A stretch of 64,000 bases of DNA from Myotis daubentonii (lineage: Eukaryota; Chordata; Mammalia; Chiroptera; Vespertilionidae). The stretch is taken from positions 62,592,093 to 62,656,092 of the forward strand of contig NC_081849.1 of the NCBI RefSeq assembly GCF_963259705.1, written 5' to 3'. The notes beneath the pieces are model-generated. The model worked only from the letters and a program-made list of their open reading frames with translations. It had not been told where the DNA came from and searched no databases. Both the position numbers and the translations under genes were made by a program. Of this stretch, positions 53,433 through 64,000 are shown piece by piece (position 1 is the stretch's first letter; every line of letters begins with the position of its first letter).

Positions 53433-53639
53433 TACAAGGAAAGGAGGTGTGCACACGTGGGGTGAAGGGAGAACAGGAGACCATCGAAGTGAAAACAGAA
53501 ACGGCTGTTTCATTAAAAACTCTCTGAGGTCCTTTCAATGAGCAGCTCGGCTTGACGCTCCCCTGCACAGTGATCGTGGAGACGGAGATACTGATACCTA
53601 CAGATAACAGGAAGAAGGGAAGCCTGTAGAGGAGAGGGG
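53433..53639. other. Unassigned DNA
   Basis: Nothing recognised. Confidence 0.4.
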
Positions 53640-54175
53640 AATGGCATTTTTCTACAGATGAGTGTCCTCACGGTGATTTTTAATTCTTTGGCATTCCTCC
53701 CTTCAAAAGGTGGAGCCTATTTCCCTCCCACTGAGTGTGGAAGGATTCAGAGATTTGCTTCCAGTGATGGGAATGTGGTAGAAATGAGGCCATGTGACTT
53801 CTGAGGCTAGGTCATGAAAAGAATGGCTCTCACTTTCTTGGAAGCAGCAATCACTCTTGGGGAAACCAAAGGTCATGTCCTAAGGACACTCAAACAGCCT
53901 GTGGAGCTGCTCACGTGAGAAGGAACTGAGGCCTCCCACCAACATCCAGCACCAACTTGCTGGCCGTGTCAGTGCGCCATCTTGAAAGCATCATCCAGCC
54001 CCAGTCAAGCCCTTCAGATGAGTGCAGCCCCAGCTGAGGTCTCGCTCGCAACCACCCAGCTAGGCTGCTCTCAATTCGTGCCTCACGGAAACTCTGGCAG
54101 ATAATAAATGTTTACGGTAAGTCACTATATTTTGGGCTTGTTTGTTATCCAATGCTAGATAATGAATATAGACTT
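53640..54175 (+). mobile_element. MLT1-type MaLR LTR
   Basis: GGCCATGTGACTTCTGAGGC, CATGTCCTAAGGACACTCAA, GGAACTGAGGCCTCCCACCA, CATCCAGCACCAACTTGC, CAGATGAGTGCAGCCCCAGC, AGATAATAAATGTTTACGGT follow the full MLT1 order including the polyadenylation region. Solo LTR. Confidence 0.8.
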
Positions 54176-54289
54176 CATTCACTGACCATTGAATTTTTCT
54201 GGGTAAATTGGCATAAAAGTAGATATAAAACAGGGTTTATATGTAATTGGGTTTTCAATATAAGAGGTTTTTTTTATTAAATATGATAA

Positions 54290-54760
54290 TTGTTGAGAGT
54301 TTGAGGATTATTTTGGCTGCAAGTAATAAAAATCCCAATTAAACTGGCTTAAACAATTTTGCACATATCAGCTCCCATACTTAGGAACCCACTAATAGTG
54401 TGGGTTCCATAGCTGATTTGTCCAGGGGTATCTGCTGCATCACCTCATGATTCTCTTGCCTCTAATCTCCCCCACAGGGTCAACTTCCTTTTCATGCTAA
54501 GTAGCAGGATGGCTGAGGCCTCACATCAGCCTATGTCAGCATAAAAAAAAAAAAAAAGGCACTTCTGGAACCTGGCTCAGAAGACTGAAGACGAGTATCC
54601 CTGATACATCTCACTGGCCAAAATTGGGTCACAGGGGTATTCCTGAGCCATCTCTGGGGAGAGATTGGGATTGCCTGTAAGTCCCTCAGGGCCATCCCTG
54701 CAGTCAGAGGCAGTGTTCGCCTCCCTCAAGGCCTGGGCGGGTGGGAAAGAGATGAGCATC
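54290..54760. mobile_element. Ancient repeat of uncertain family
   Basis: GCTGCAAGTAATAAAAATCC, AATTAAACTGGCTTAAACAA at the start and CACTGGCCAAAATTGGGTCA later look like a known diverged mammalian repeat; the start resembles 12990-13010. Name unknown. Contains a 15-A run near 54543. Confidence 0.35.
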
Positions 54761-54977
54761 GATGTGAGTTGTAAAAGAGGGGGATCCAGGCTGGATAGGC
54801 CACTGGCAGCAGAGTTTATAGGATGTGATTGAAGCAAACAATAGCCATTATAGCTTCCCATTCCTATGAGAGAAATGGAAACAAAATAGCTAATAAACTG
54901 AAAATCTTGACAACACATTTTATGATGTTCCTGTGTGCTGTACTTCCTAGCTGGAGTTTTCTTTCATCGCTGGCTGG

Positions 54978-55004
54978 TTTTGTTTGTTTGTTTGTTTGTT
55001 TGTT
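54978..55004. repeat. (TTTG)n
   Basis: About six TTTG units. Confidence 0.9.
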
Positions 55005-55887
55005 TTTATGTGGGATTTTTTTTAAGTTACAGAATTTAGAATTTAATCAGTACTTTATATTATTAAAGGAATTTAAAGCTTTAATAAAGCTCTAAGCTTA
55101 TTTATAGGTCACTTTGGGGAGGAAAGGAGGGCTTGGAAGAGGTCTCTTCATAACACAGGTAAAAATGTGCGTTCTTTTCTGAGCCAGAGCAACTACAGGC
55201 TGGGCTGTTCTTTGTGTTATTAGGTAGCCTTTAATATCTTTGAAATATGGCATAATTAGGAGCTTGAACCTTACTCTGATGTTTATAGCAGCACTTTGTC
55301 AAACTGGGTTTCGGATCATATACAAATTCTGACACTAGAGGGAGTGCATAATGTATCACAGAAAGGAAAAGCATATACCTAATAAATTCAAGGTAAAAAT
55401 GCAGAGTAGCAAGACGAGGAAGACCTTTATTACACTGTCTTCCAAGCCCTGTCCTCTGCCCCAATAAAAATCACTGGAGGCTTCTTTCCTCCGTGCAGCT
55501 CTACTTTGAATTTGTAGGAGGTTAGGTAGGTTGCCTGTGGAACTGTGAAAAGGATGTTTTAGAGTTTTACAATGTTTTCTTTGCGTTAAAAAAAGGAGAC
55601 ATATTATTTCCTACTTCTCTCACACTGAATGGCAAAATTAAAATTACTCCTTGCAGCTTCATTCTGTTTCTGACTTGATTCATAGGTGGAACCACACTTT
55701 CTAAATGAAAAGAACAGAGGTTTACTCTTTGCTTTGAAAATGTAGCCTAGTCTTCTGAAAGTCAGGGGAAGTCTTTCATAGCCAGCAACTTCCTTCTTTA
55801 TCCCCTTGCTAACGGTGCCTGCTTGATTAGTTAACAGCTAATGTCAAACAACTAGCCAATCATATTTAATGAATTTTTATTTATTAA
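55005..55887. other. Unassigned DNA, one CTCF-like motif
   Basis: Nothing recognised except a CTCF-like motif on the plus strand at 55331-55350 (GACACTAGAGGGAGTGCATA). Confidence 0.45.
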
Positions 55888-56086
55888 CTAGAGGCCCGAT
55901 GCATGAAATTCGTGCAAGGGACTCAGCCCCCACTGCTGTGGCGGCTGCCTCGGCCCCCTCCGCTGCCACGGCTGCCTCTGCCTCGGCCTTGGCCCCCACA
56001 CTGAGGCTTCGTTTGGAAGGTCATCCAGAAGGACATCTGGAAGGCCGTCCGGTCTAATTAGCATATTATGCTTTTATTATTATAGA
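55888..56086 (-). mobile_element. Short Helitron (HeliBat type), 199 bp
   Basis: On the minus strand it starts TCTATAATAATAAAAGC and ends GCATCGGGCCTCTAG. Outside bases are A at 55887 and T at 56087, no duplication. Close to the 47716 copy at both ends (TAATATGCTAATTAGACCGG) but with a different GC-rich middle of GGCTGCC/GCCTCGGCC units. The plus-strand Ala-rich frame over it is not a gene. Confidence 0.9.
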
Positions 56087-57454
56087 TGTCCTAACAAAAT
56101 GGAATACTGGATGCCTGAAAACATGGAAATGACTGCAACTCTGACTGCGCTGTTAACATAGCAACCGAGGGCTGGCTGAAGAAGCGAATGTTGCCATTCC
56201 GCAGGACTCAACTCTTCTTGAAAAATATGGTAACTGCCATTTGCTTTTCTGTAACCTTTCTGTGGATCCATGATGTATTCCACCATTGTCTTAAATCCAT
56301 CATGTGCTCCGATAAATCTTTGAGCTACCAGTAAACTGTCTCTTTAGTGGAAATTAAAATCAGAAAAATTACAAAGCAGGCTCATTATGAGAACTCTTGG
56401 CTTTATCCAGATGGGTGAAATGACCCATACAAAAGAAAGATCCAGAACCACATTACACACGCCTAAAGGGACAGAGCGCGTCTCTGTCTAGGGCGTATTT
56501 GTCCAGACTTATGTGACAGACTTTCAGTTAATGACATTTCACCATAGTGGCTTTTGAAACGCTAACCCAGTTTTCAGGCAATGATGCCTTAAAAATTTTT
56601 TTTTCCTTTGGCATAACAATTTTTCATTCAAAAACACGCTAAATAAACACATTGTGAGAAGTGGTATTTTGACATTATGGTTTCAGTCAAAAACACTTGT
56701 CCACTGACTGAGTACCACAGTTTCCAGTTAGCAAGTATGTGGAGGAAATTTGAGTTGTTCCTTCGGTTTGGAGGAACCTGAAGTATTTTGCTTTGGTTCA
56801 TACACCAAGTGACAGGTAGGAGAGGGTAGCAGTTTCCATGGCTCCTCAGCCTCTGGTGCCCATGGGCCATTACAACATGTTTCCCATGCCTCTTGCCTCT
56901 ATGCTGCCATAGGTGTTTTTCTGTGCTTTAATATGATTGTTAAATGCTGTTTGAGTGCAGTCCTGAGCCCCAGAAATGTTGCCTAAGTCAATCACCTGCC
57001 AGCCCATCTTCCGTGCCCTGAATCTCAGAGATTCAGGATGTACTGGGATAATCTGATCCAATCACCAGCAGCTATTCTCAGGCCATTTCTATCTACAAAA
57101 ATTGTATTTACTTATTTTCACATTGTTGTATATTATTTACATAAATTTGTCTTGATTATTCAACTGAAGTGTTTTCATGTCCGTTAGTGCAATGTAGTTA
57201 GGTATCTTGGATTGGGGAGAAATTAATCGTATTTTTTCCCACTAAGATGAATGAAAGTATCTTTGCTTAAACAGCTGTCCGCTCAGTGGCAGGGATTCAG
57301 GAAGGCATAAAAGGTGGTAAGCAAGGATAGATGTACACTGAAGCACAGGACAAGGCCTGGTGAGTCCAGGAAATCCATCGGCTGTCCCACATTCACCAGG
57401 GCAGCAATTAGTGACGGTGAGAGAAACCGGATTAAATCCCCTCTGTGTTGGTGT
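56087..57454. other. Unassigned, possibly single-copy DNA
   Basis: Nothing recognised. Minus frames at 56628-57061 have no known domain. Confidence 0.45.
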
Positions 57455-57530
57455 TTAGCATTAGGGTTAGTATTGGTTAGTATTAGCATTAGCATTAGCA
57501 TTAGTATTAATATTAGTGTCAGCTTTAGGG
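57455..57530. repeat. (TTAGCA/TTAGTA)n hexamer array
   Basis: About eleven six-base units of the form TTAGNN, mostly TTAGCA or TTAGTA, with one TTAGGG near the start. It produces the Leu-Ile-Leu-Met repeat of the minus frame and Ser-Ile repeat of the plus frame. Confidence 0.85.
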
Positions 57531-58884
57531 GCTTAATACAGCAGGTGGTTTCCAGAGTTCCTGTACCTTTTGTCTTGGGGGGTGGGGAATCTGATGGGGG
57601 AAGGAAAATGTCTCCAATTCGGAACCTCTGGGAGATTAGGGATGTACTGAGATAATTTGACAATCCCCAAATCTTATAATCCAGTAGTGGTTTTTAGAAA
57701 ATTATTTCATGTTCTTCTTACTCTTTACAAAGATTAGATTGCAACCTTGATGCAGTCTATTCTAGACTACAATTTAGGTTAAACACTGAGTTTGTGTAAT
57801 TATTACATATAAAATTTCTACCATTTGATACCTGAGTACCATTGTTTTATATATTTAATGTACAGGATTCAAACCATTTATGAAAAATCTCCCACGGAAA
57901 TTGTGTGTGTAAGTGCAGGCTGGTTAGTGTTAACACACCAAAGGAATCCAACCTGGCATGGTCACTTGTCCTCAGACCTCCTCTTGGAGCCAAAGCCGTA
58001 CCCACAATCGAATAGAGAACCAACAGTAGAACACATTCCTTACTAGATGCACTCTGTGGAAAATGCTTGTTTGAGATGTTAAGGAAGACACTGTTTTCAA
58101 AATGAATCTAAATTCTAAATGTATCCCAGAATGTGCCTTATCCAGGTCTGCAAAGAAAGAAGTTGAAAGAAGCACAACTTGATTGTTCTGCCCATGAAAA
58201 ATTAATCAGTGGTGGTGAGGAAATCTTTCTATTGACATAGATAGGTGATTGCAATGCACTGCTACGTTTAAAAAGCAAGTTACAAATCAGAAGCTGCATT
58301 TTCTTAGAAATATGTATGCTGAAAAGGAAATATGTGAAAAAATAATTAGCCCTGAAAATAACAGGTATTTTTATCTTCCTACTTATATGTATTTTTCTAA
58401 GTTTTTTAATATAATAAGCATATAATATTTATTTGATTATTCATATATGAAGTTTAAAAACTTCAGTGGATAGTAATAGCTTGGCACCCCCTTTGAGTAA
58501 GGTTTGGAGGAGTGGGTAAGATTTACTCAGCCCTGGCTGCACACAGAGGTGACTGGGGAGAAGGGTCTGGGAGTGGTGAACCTCCCCTCCCCACCCCTTG
58601 GGGAAAAAAAAAGGTGGGAACTAAATCATAACCTTGTCAGTTGGGAGTGGGGTGGGGAGAGAGCATGGTTTTGTTTATTTGTTGTTACTTTCCCCAGAGG
58701 ATTCTAATGTGCAGTCAAGGATGAGGATCATTAGTTCAACTTCGTTGGTCACCATTTGTCATTGGATACACTAGCACATATTACCTGAGTACCTTCCATT
58801 GTGCCTCCTCTCTGAAATTCTCGAACAATGCCTAATTTGGAATCATGGGCTTTCATAGCTTGCAGAGACCTTCCTTCAGTTCAG
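57531..58884. other. Unassigned AT-rich DNA
   Basis: Nothing recognised; very AT-rich between 58260 and 58470. Confidence 0.45.
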
Positions 58885-59100
58885 ATCAGCAAATGTGTTG
58901 ATTCCTACCATGTGCCCGTCACTTGCTGGGTGCACAGGGGTTGAAGAAGAATAGGACCTAGTGAGGGAAACAGACTGTAAATGAGTTACTTCAATATAAT
59001 GCCGTTGGTTACATGAGAGAAGTGCACACGTGGGAAACTGGGGAGGGGGGTGAGAGACATTCACTGGGGGAGTTTGCGGAGGTCTCCCTGGAGGAGGGGA
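58885..59100 (-). mobile_element. L2 3' region, antisense
   Basis: TACCATGTGCCCGTCACTTG, GAAGAAGAATAGGACCTAGT, GAGGTCTCCCTGGAGGAGGG are the reverse of the L2 3' end and 3' UTR. Confidence 0.55.
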
Positions 59101-59109
59101 CCGTGTGGT

Positions 59110-59200
59110 GTTTAATTAGCCCGGTCCCCTTCGGAAGTTAAGTGACTGGTCCAAAATCACACAGCCATCTAGGGGCCAAATCAGAAACAACCTAATCCTA
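59110..59200 (-). mobile_element. MIR fragment
   Basis: GAAGTTAAGTGACTGGTCCA followed by AAATCACACAGCCATCTAGG. Confidence 0.6.
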
Positions 59201-59384
59201 TACCATAATTTTGACAAACTGACACCAGGGTACTACCCAACCCCCAACTTTCAGAATACCCCCTTCCTATAATCCATGTCAACACATTTGAAATTAACCA
59301 TGAGGCATCCGCCTTGAGATTTTATTAATGAAGGCAGCCACTCAGGCAGTCTAACCTAGCACAAAAATTGTCAAATTAATGGCA

Positions 59385-59450
59385 TTTCTTCAACCCCCTT
59401 GCACCTAGCAAGTGACTGGCACATGGTAGGAAATCAAAAAATTGTCAAAT
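59385..59450 (+). mobile_element. Short L2 3' end fragment
   Basis: CTTGCACCTAGCAAGTGACT followed by GGCACATGGTAGGAAATCAA. Confidence 0.5.
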
Positions 59451-60971
59451 TTGCAAATCAGAAGGTTCATCAGTGTGATACTGTACTTGCCAATAGGATT
59501 ATGTTGATTATGTGCTATAAGTAGCATTTTAAAGAGAATCCCTGGAGGCAGACTGGGCTGAAACCTTACTCATCAGGTTTTTAAGTTGGAGTCACTGAAC
59601 TGCTCAACAGGTGAAGCCCTGGGGTCAGAGAGAGCAGCCCTGAGAGCCAGGATTCGGCTCCTGGTTGAGAGCTGTGACAGCTATTGACCAGGCTCTCCCG
59701 CTATGAGCAGAGCAGTCATCAGGGCCTTCTCTGCCCGAATAGACCCACTGCTGCCTGAGCCAGCCTGGACCGCACTGGGCACTGCCCAGGCCAGGACACC
59801 TGTGTTCCCAGGAGAATGAGGCCAGGGCGAGAGAGAGTTTAGGGGAGTATCCAACGGGCTTGACAGCAAATGCCACTTCCGTCAGCTTCACGGTGCGTCC
59901 CTCTGCAGAAACCTTTCTCCTTGCATAATCGTTGGCCCTCCTGTGGCAGGAAACACAGCTGGTCTTTAGGAGGCTAGACACTGTCCCTTTCCCAGTGTGG
60001 AGACCAGATGGTGAGTGCTCAAGGGGATCGATGTAAGTTCACCTCGGTCCAAGATGGCTGGATGTAAAAGGTTCCCGCTTGCTGCTTATGTTCACTTATT
60101 CCTTTCTACTTGAAGATGAGGCTGGGAAGATCTATTCCCTGTTAGTTAGATTATATTTTATTTAAAAAATAATAATAATCAACTTTTTTTTTTACTCCCC
60201 TGTCCCTAAGCATTTATTTCTGGAACATTAATACAGTAAAGTCTAAGTAATTGGCAAGACTACATTAAAGTAGAATCTGAATTAGAATATTCTATTACTT
60301 TGAAGCACAGAATTATATTTTTTTTCTTTTTAAGCACAGAATTATTATAAGTACATTGCTAACAATGTTTTTCCATATACTATTTCTGGTAAAGTTGGCT
60401 TAAAGAAATAAGAAGGATCATTTAAGATTTGCATATTAAATGTGAAGAACTAGGCTGCTTGTTGTCTTAAGCAAGCTAAACATGGCCCCTAAAATTCTCT
60501 AGGTCCCATTAATGTGCTTTGAAATGTCTCTCCTCTCTTCCTGAGTAATCAGAGGTGTAGATGTCATCCTCTCTGTCACCTCCTCATGAATTCCAAGTCG
60601 GAATAGTCCTATTTCCCTGTCAGTCTTTTCTCCTCCACCTTATAAACGTGCCTATCCATCCCCCAGTCCACTTAATGGACATGAAAAATGTAAGCTAATG
60701 CTAATGAAGATTTACAGAATCTTACAGCTGTCATTCTCAATTGTCTCCATTTCCCCAGAAACTCATTCTGGTAGAACAATATCCTTCCACTAAAGGCAAA
60801 AGCGTTGTGTGTCTCGCTAAATGTGTGTTGGGCAGCTAGCTTTCTTAAGACTGCCCAACATTATATCCATGTGTGGCTATCAGATGTACTTCAAACTTGT
60901 AGCTACCATTTCTCAGGTCATCTGTATGTCAAACTAAGGACAAGTTAATTACATCTTCTGTTGTCTCTTAG
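59451..60971. other. Mostly unassigned DNA
   Basis: A weak MIR-like stretch may lie at 59610-59700 (CAGGATTCGGCTCCTGG). The rest is unrecognised; the overlapping minus frames at 59625-59981 have no known domain. Confidence 0.4.
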
Positions 60972-61120
60972 GAGTCTGTACTCAAACGTGTGGTTATTTA
61001 TCTTCGACTTAGGAAGGCTACTTTCTTCGTTTACTCAGTGGACAGAAGACAGTAGCCAGCTATTCTCTCAAGCAGTTGAAAACAAGACTAAGAACGCAAA
61101 TTGCCATGTGGAAATTGCAG
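60972..61120 (+). other. Exon-like segment with canonical splice signals
   Basis: The 149-nt segment is preceded by a pyrimidine-rich acceptor (ATCTTCTGTTGTCTCTTAG, ending 60971) and followed by donor GCAG|GTAATT at 61121. One frame is open throughout and starts SLYSNVWLFIFDLG and ends HVEIAG. I do not recognise the peptide or any domain, and 149 is not a multiple of three. It could be an exon of a gene running through the window, a non-coding RNA exon, or chance. Confidence 0.25.
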
Positions 61121-62038
61121 GTAATTATATGGAAGAACATCCCGTGAGGAAAGCATCCCGGAATGGTCTAACCAAGGACAGTTTGGCATCTCCATCATTA
61201 GAAAGAGTTTTAAAATATCACAAAAACCCATTAATCAAGATGGTTTAGTTAGAAACCAATCTGGCAACAGGGAGAACAAAAAAGGCTTTCAGTTTTCTCC
61301 CCTTCCTTTTGGAGAATGATAATTACGGCCTGCTTGTATAACTATAAACATGTCTGGAACTTGCATGGAATATCCTGTTTACACAAACAGGAATGAACTA
61401 TCTTTATTTGCAGAACACTGAACCAAACCCACATCTAATTTTTTCTTCGCTAAACCAAAAGTTTTAAAGAAAACATCTACTGAAACAGATAGATTCAGAA
61501 TGGTACTCATTTAAAACGTTTGAACTGGAATATCAACATCTTCTGAGTTAAACCTAAACTGAACTAATATTTAAATGTATGTGAAACTCTCCCATCGGTC
61601 ACTTACAGATTATTTCTATTATGAATGATGTTTTTTAGCTGGAAACTGTCTTAAGAAATGATATAGCTAGCATGGCGAAATATAAACTCTGCTTTATAAA
61701 TACATAGGACAATTATAAACACATCTGAATCCATGTTAAAGCAACCGGCGTGTTCTAGGGAGCCTCGAAGTCTGAGTGTATATTCTAGGACAGCTGTTCT
61801 GGAGAAGTCAGGGTTACGCCAGAGCTCAGCGCATACCTCCCTCTGTGTTTTAAGGTATTGGTAGTAGAAATGCTAATTTCCCCCAACCACCTGCCCATCT
61901 GAGAAAACCTGTCTCACCCTCAACCCTTGCTGCCATGTTTGGACATTGCAACCTCATCCTGAACCGCAGCTCACTGGACCAGTCCAGACATACCCCTGAG
62001 GCATGGAGAAGCACTCAGGGGGCCAGACTGAGCCAAAC
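61121..62038. other. Unassigned AT-rich DNA
   Basis: Nothing recognised. Confidence 0.45.
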
Positions 62039-62040
62039 AC

Positions 62041-62092
<52 letters not shown>
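62039..62092. repeat. (CT)n microsatellite
   Basis: About 27 CT units with one interruption near 62049. Short inverted arms CCAAACA and TGTTTGG flank the array. Confidence 0.95.
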
Positions 62093-62097
<5 letters not shown>

Positions 62098-62599
62098 GGC
62101 CTAAGAAACACAGCAGCTGAGTTAGATGGTAGCTGAAGCACATTGACAAGGGAACACTGGTGCAAATGTCCATAAATTACTCCTGCTGAGGGCACTGGGG
62201 TGGCCCTGATTCAAAGTGTCCTGGGGACACAACGTTCTTTTGGTGTCCAGGAAAATTGTCACTTTATAGTGAAATACTTGCACCTGAGGTCCTTTAAATG
62301 GTTTCTGTTCCTCACCTTTCTGGTGCTCTCTCAGTATCCTTGCTTTCTCCTATCAGTTCCTCCTCCCGGGACTGGGAGAACCAGAGGAAGAGTCCCCATC
62401 CTGTTTAAGGAGGGAAGGAAAGGCCAAAGCCACAGTCTTAACGTCAGATCCCACCTATAAGCAGGGAAGCCACATGAAGAAAGACAAGTGTAGGGTCAGA
62501 AACAGAGGAGGGGGCGTTTCAGAACCAAGCCCGTGTACAGTGTGGCAGCCCGGAGGTCTGTTACTGTGCAGTGCCATCTCCAGGTGCGGCAGGCCTGGT
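62093..62599. other. Unassigned DNA
   Basis: Nothing recognised. Confidence 0.45.
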
Positions 62600-62755
62600 G
62601 GGTTAGAGGTGCTTCTCAAACTTACATGGGCACAGCAATCACCTGGGATTTTGCTAGAATGCAGGTCGAGAGCTGGACCTGAGAATCTGCATTCTTAACA
62701 AGCTCCCAAGTAATGCTGAAATGTGGCCATGAGCCACACATAAGTAGCAAGAGTG
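62600..62755. mobile_element. MER5A hAT MITE
   Basis: GGTGCTTCTCAAACTTACAT, GCAATCACCTGGGATTTTGC, TAGAATGCAGG, CTGAGAATCTGCATTCTTAA, CAAGCTCCCAAGTAATGCTG are in MER5A order. Confidence 0.75.
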
Positions 62756-64000
62756 TAAAAGAGCTGTGCAGGATTGGATTGGGCAGCAATAATAAGGCCA
62801 ACAATAAATAACAATGAGCAACAAAATAACAGTGATACAGCAAATAAATAAAATGAAATAATTAACCATAAATAACAAGAAGAGGATTCCCATCATCAGA
62901 TGGTGATGAAAAATCACAGGATCTCAAGGTGATGGACTTTCTGGGCCCAGAGGCTCGCTAAGCTCTGTACACAGCATGATGGTTTCGATGTAGTTGGCCA
63001 CCCCTCGGAGCTGAGGAAGGAAGACACTAGAAGCCGGTTGTGATGAGGCTCCCGATGGGGTCTGGAGCCCCGGTGTCCCATAAGATAGGCAGGCAGAGCT
63101 TATAGTGCAGTGCTTAGCACTATGTGCAGACCACAAATCCTAGCCCTTCTGAATATACAACTGCAATATGAACATGAAACTTGTGTCATACCAAATCTAC
63201 GGAATATGTTTAAAGAACAGGCTGCAAAGTGTCCATTACTCTCCCCTTTTTGCTAAGTAACTATACGCTATCTGCACATCTACTTGTAACAGAAATCCTC
63301 CTTCTTTGATGAGTCCCTCTGGCTCCATTCTTGAAAGAGAAGAGAGCCCGTGGGTGCTGGTCAGTGGTGTTCTGTGATAGAAAGAACAGTTCAGACCTGG
63401 AGAGTTTGGTTCTAGCTCCTGAAAAGGAAGGGGAGATAAGTTTTTCCAACTCCATTGAATCCATGGCTGTGGAATATAATAGTGCAGATGTTAAGTCTGG
63501 GAAACCTGCTTTTTATTGAAAACAGCATTATGGGAGGTGACTGTGCCTTTAACCATGCAGACATAATGAAACTCCCAACTTAGTTATGGTTCATCTGAAG
63601 AAAACGGAAAAGCCAGGCATGGAGAGCTCTGTGCTTTCCTGGGAGAATGTCATGCAATAAGTTCCCTTTAAAACATGCAGTCCATGTTGCCTTTATTTAG
63701 TGACTTCTCAGTTAATCATCAGCTTTAACCCTTTTTCTCATACTCAGACAATTCCAGAAATTTCTGACTCAAGAGGGTGGACTGACTTGGTATTTGTATA
63801 TCCTCTTCATCTGCCTCACTGATTCTGTATCAGAACCAGTTCTGGGTATAGGTATTATAGGAATGGGTAGTGGAGAAAAACACTATTCTCGCAACACTTG
63901 AACATTCTAGATGGGTAGAAATAGACAATGAATAAAATGTGCACATGAAATCACTAAGAGTATGATAAGTAATGGGATGAAAATGAAGAAGGATGACTTG
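62756..64000. other. Unassigned, possibly single-copy DNA
   Basis: Nothing recognised. Short AATAA-type repetition lies at 62788-62880. Open frames on both strands lack known domains. Confidence 0.45.

Noticed and set aside
55869..56057. Ala-rich 62-codon frame
   Set aside because: It is the GC-rich middle of a 199-bp Helitron.
62029..62101. Inverted arms CCAAACA/TGTTTGG around the (CT)n array as a transposon
   Set aside because: The arms are only seven bases, with no target duplication or further terminal similarity.
1..64000. CRISPR arrays, prokaryotic operons, phage or plasmid features
   Set aside because: The sequence is mammalian throughout; the regular repeats seen are microsatellites, a Helitron minisatellite and dispersed retroelements.

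Overview
The window is mammalian nuclear DNA from a bat, almost certainly a vespertilionid (Myotis, Eptesicus or Pipistrellus type). The support is the combination of ten VES-type tRNA-derived SINEs, five short Helitrons of the bat HeliBat type, several young hAT MITEs and a SPIN element. These sit on a eutherian background of L1, L2, MIR, MLT1, MER5 and Tigger copies. All family names come from recognising consensus sequence by eye, not from a database search.

I find no protein-coding gene. None of the longer open frames (up to 268 codons) looks like a known protein, and most fall in repeats or in low-constraint sequence. The window is best read as intergenic or deep-intronic DNA. One exon-like segment (60972-61120) has good splice signals but no recognised product.

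Layout: 1-7180 holds an ancient L1/HAL1 relic split by a VES, two VES inserted at one site, a MIR and unassigned DNA. 7185-10075 is a 5'-truncated L1 whose 3' tail is split by two head-to-tail Helitrons. 10076-16660 carries hAT/MER copies, L2 and MIR relics, four VES-bearing segments and long dinucleotide repeats. 16660-26980 holds VES, L2 and MIR copies, an old L1 5' region interrupted by a SPIN element, and a large unassigned tract with long chance-like ORFs. 26985-28925 is a layered stack: an L2 broken by a VES, a short L1 tail and a solo retroviral LTR. 29000-38160 contains L2 antisense copies, three MLT1 LTRs, an older LTR candidate, a hAT MITE and a 178-bp local duplication. 38545-46405 contains MIRs, a retroposed tRNA half, and L1 segments on both strands, one of them inside a hAT element. 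47290-56090 carries three more Helitrons, an L2 endonuclease-region relic split by a hAT MITE, and a decayed Tigger/pogo transposon. 56090-64000 is mostly single-copy-looking DNA.

No new multi-gene system is visible. The observations most worth a second look are a 39-nt 5' half of tRNA-Ile(UAU) inserted with target-site duplications, Helitrons carrying CTCF-like motifs (two of them as a 17-bp palindrome), the tandem Helitron insertion with a reconstructable empty site, and a 178-bp direct duplication 1.6 kb apart.
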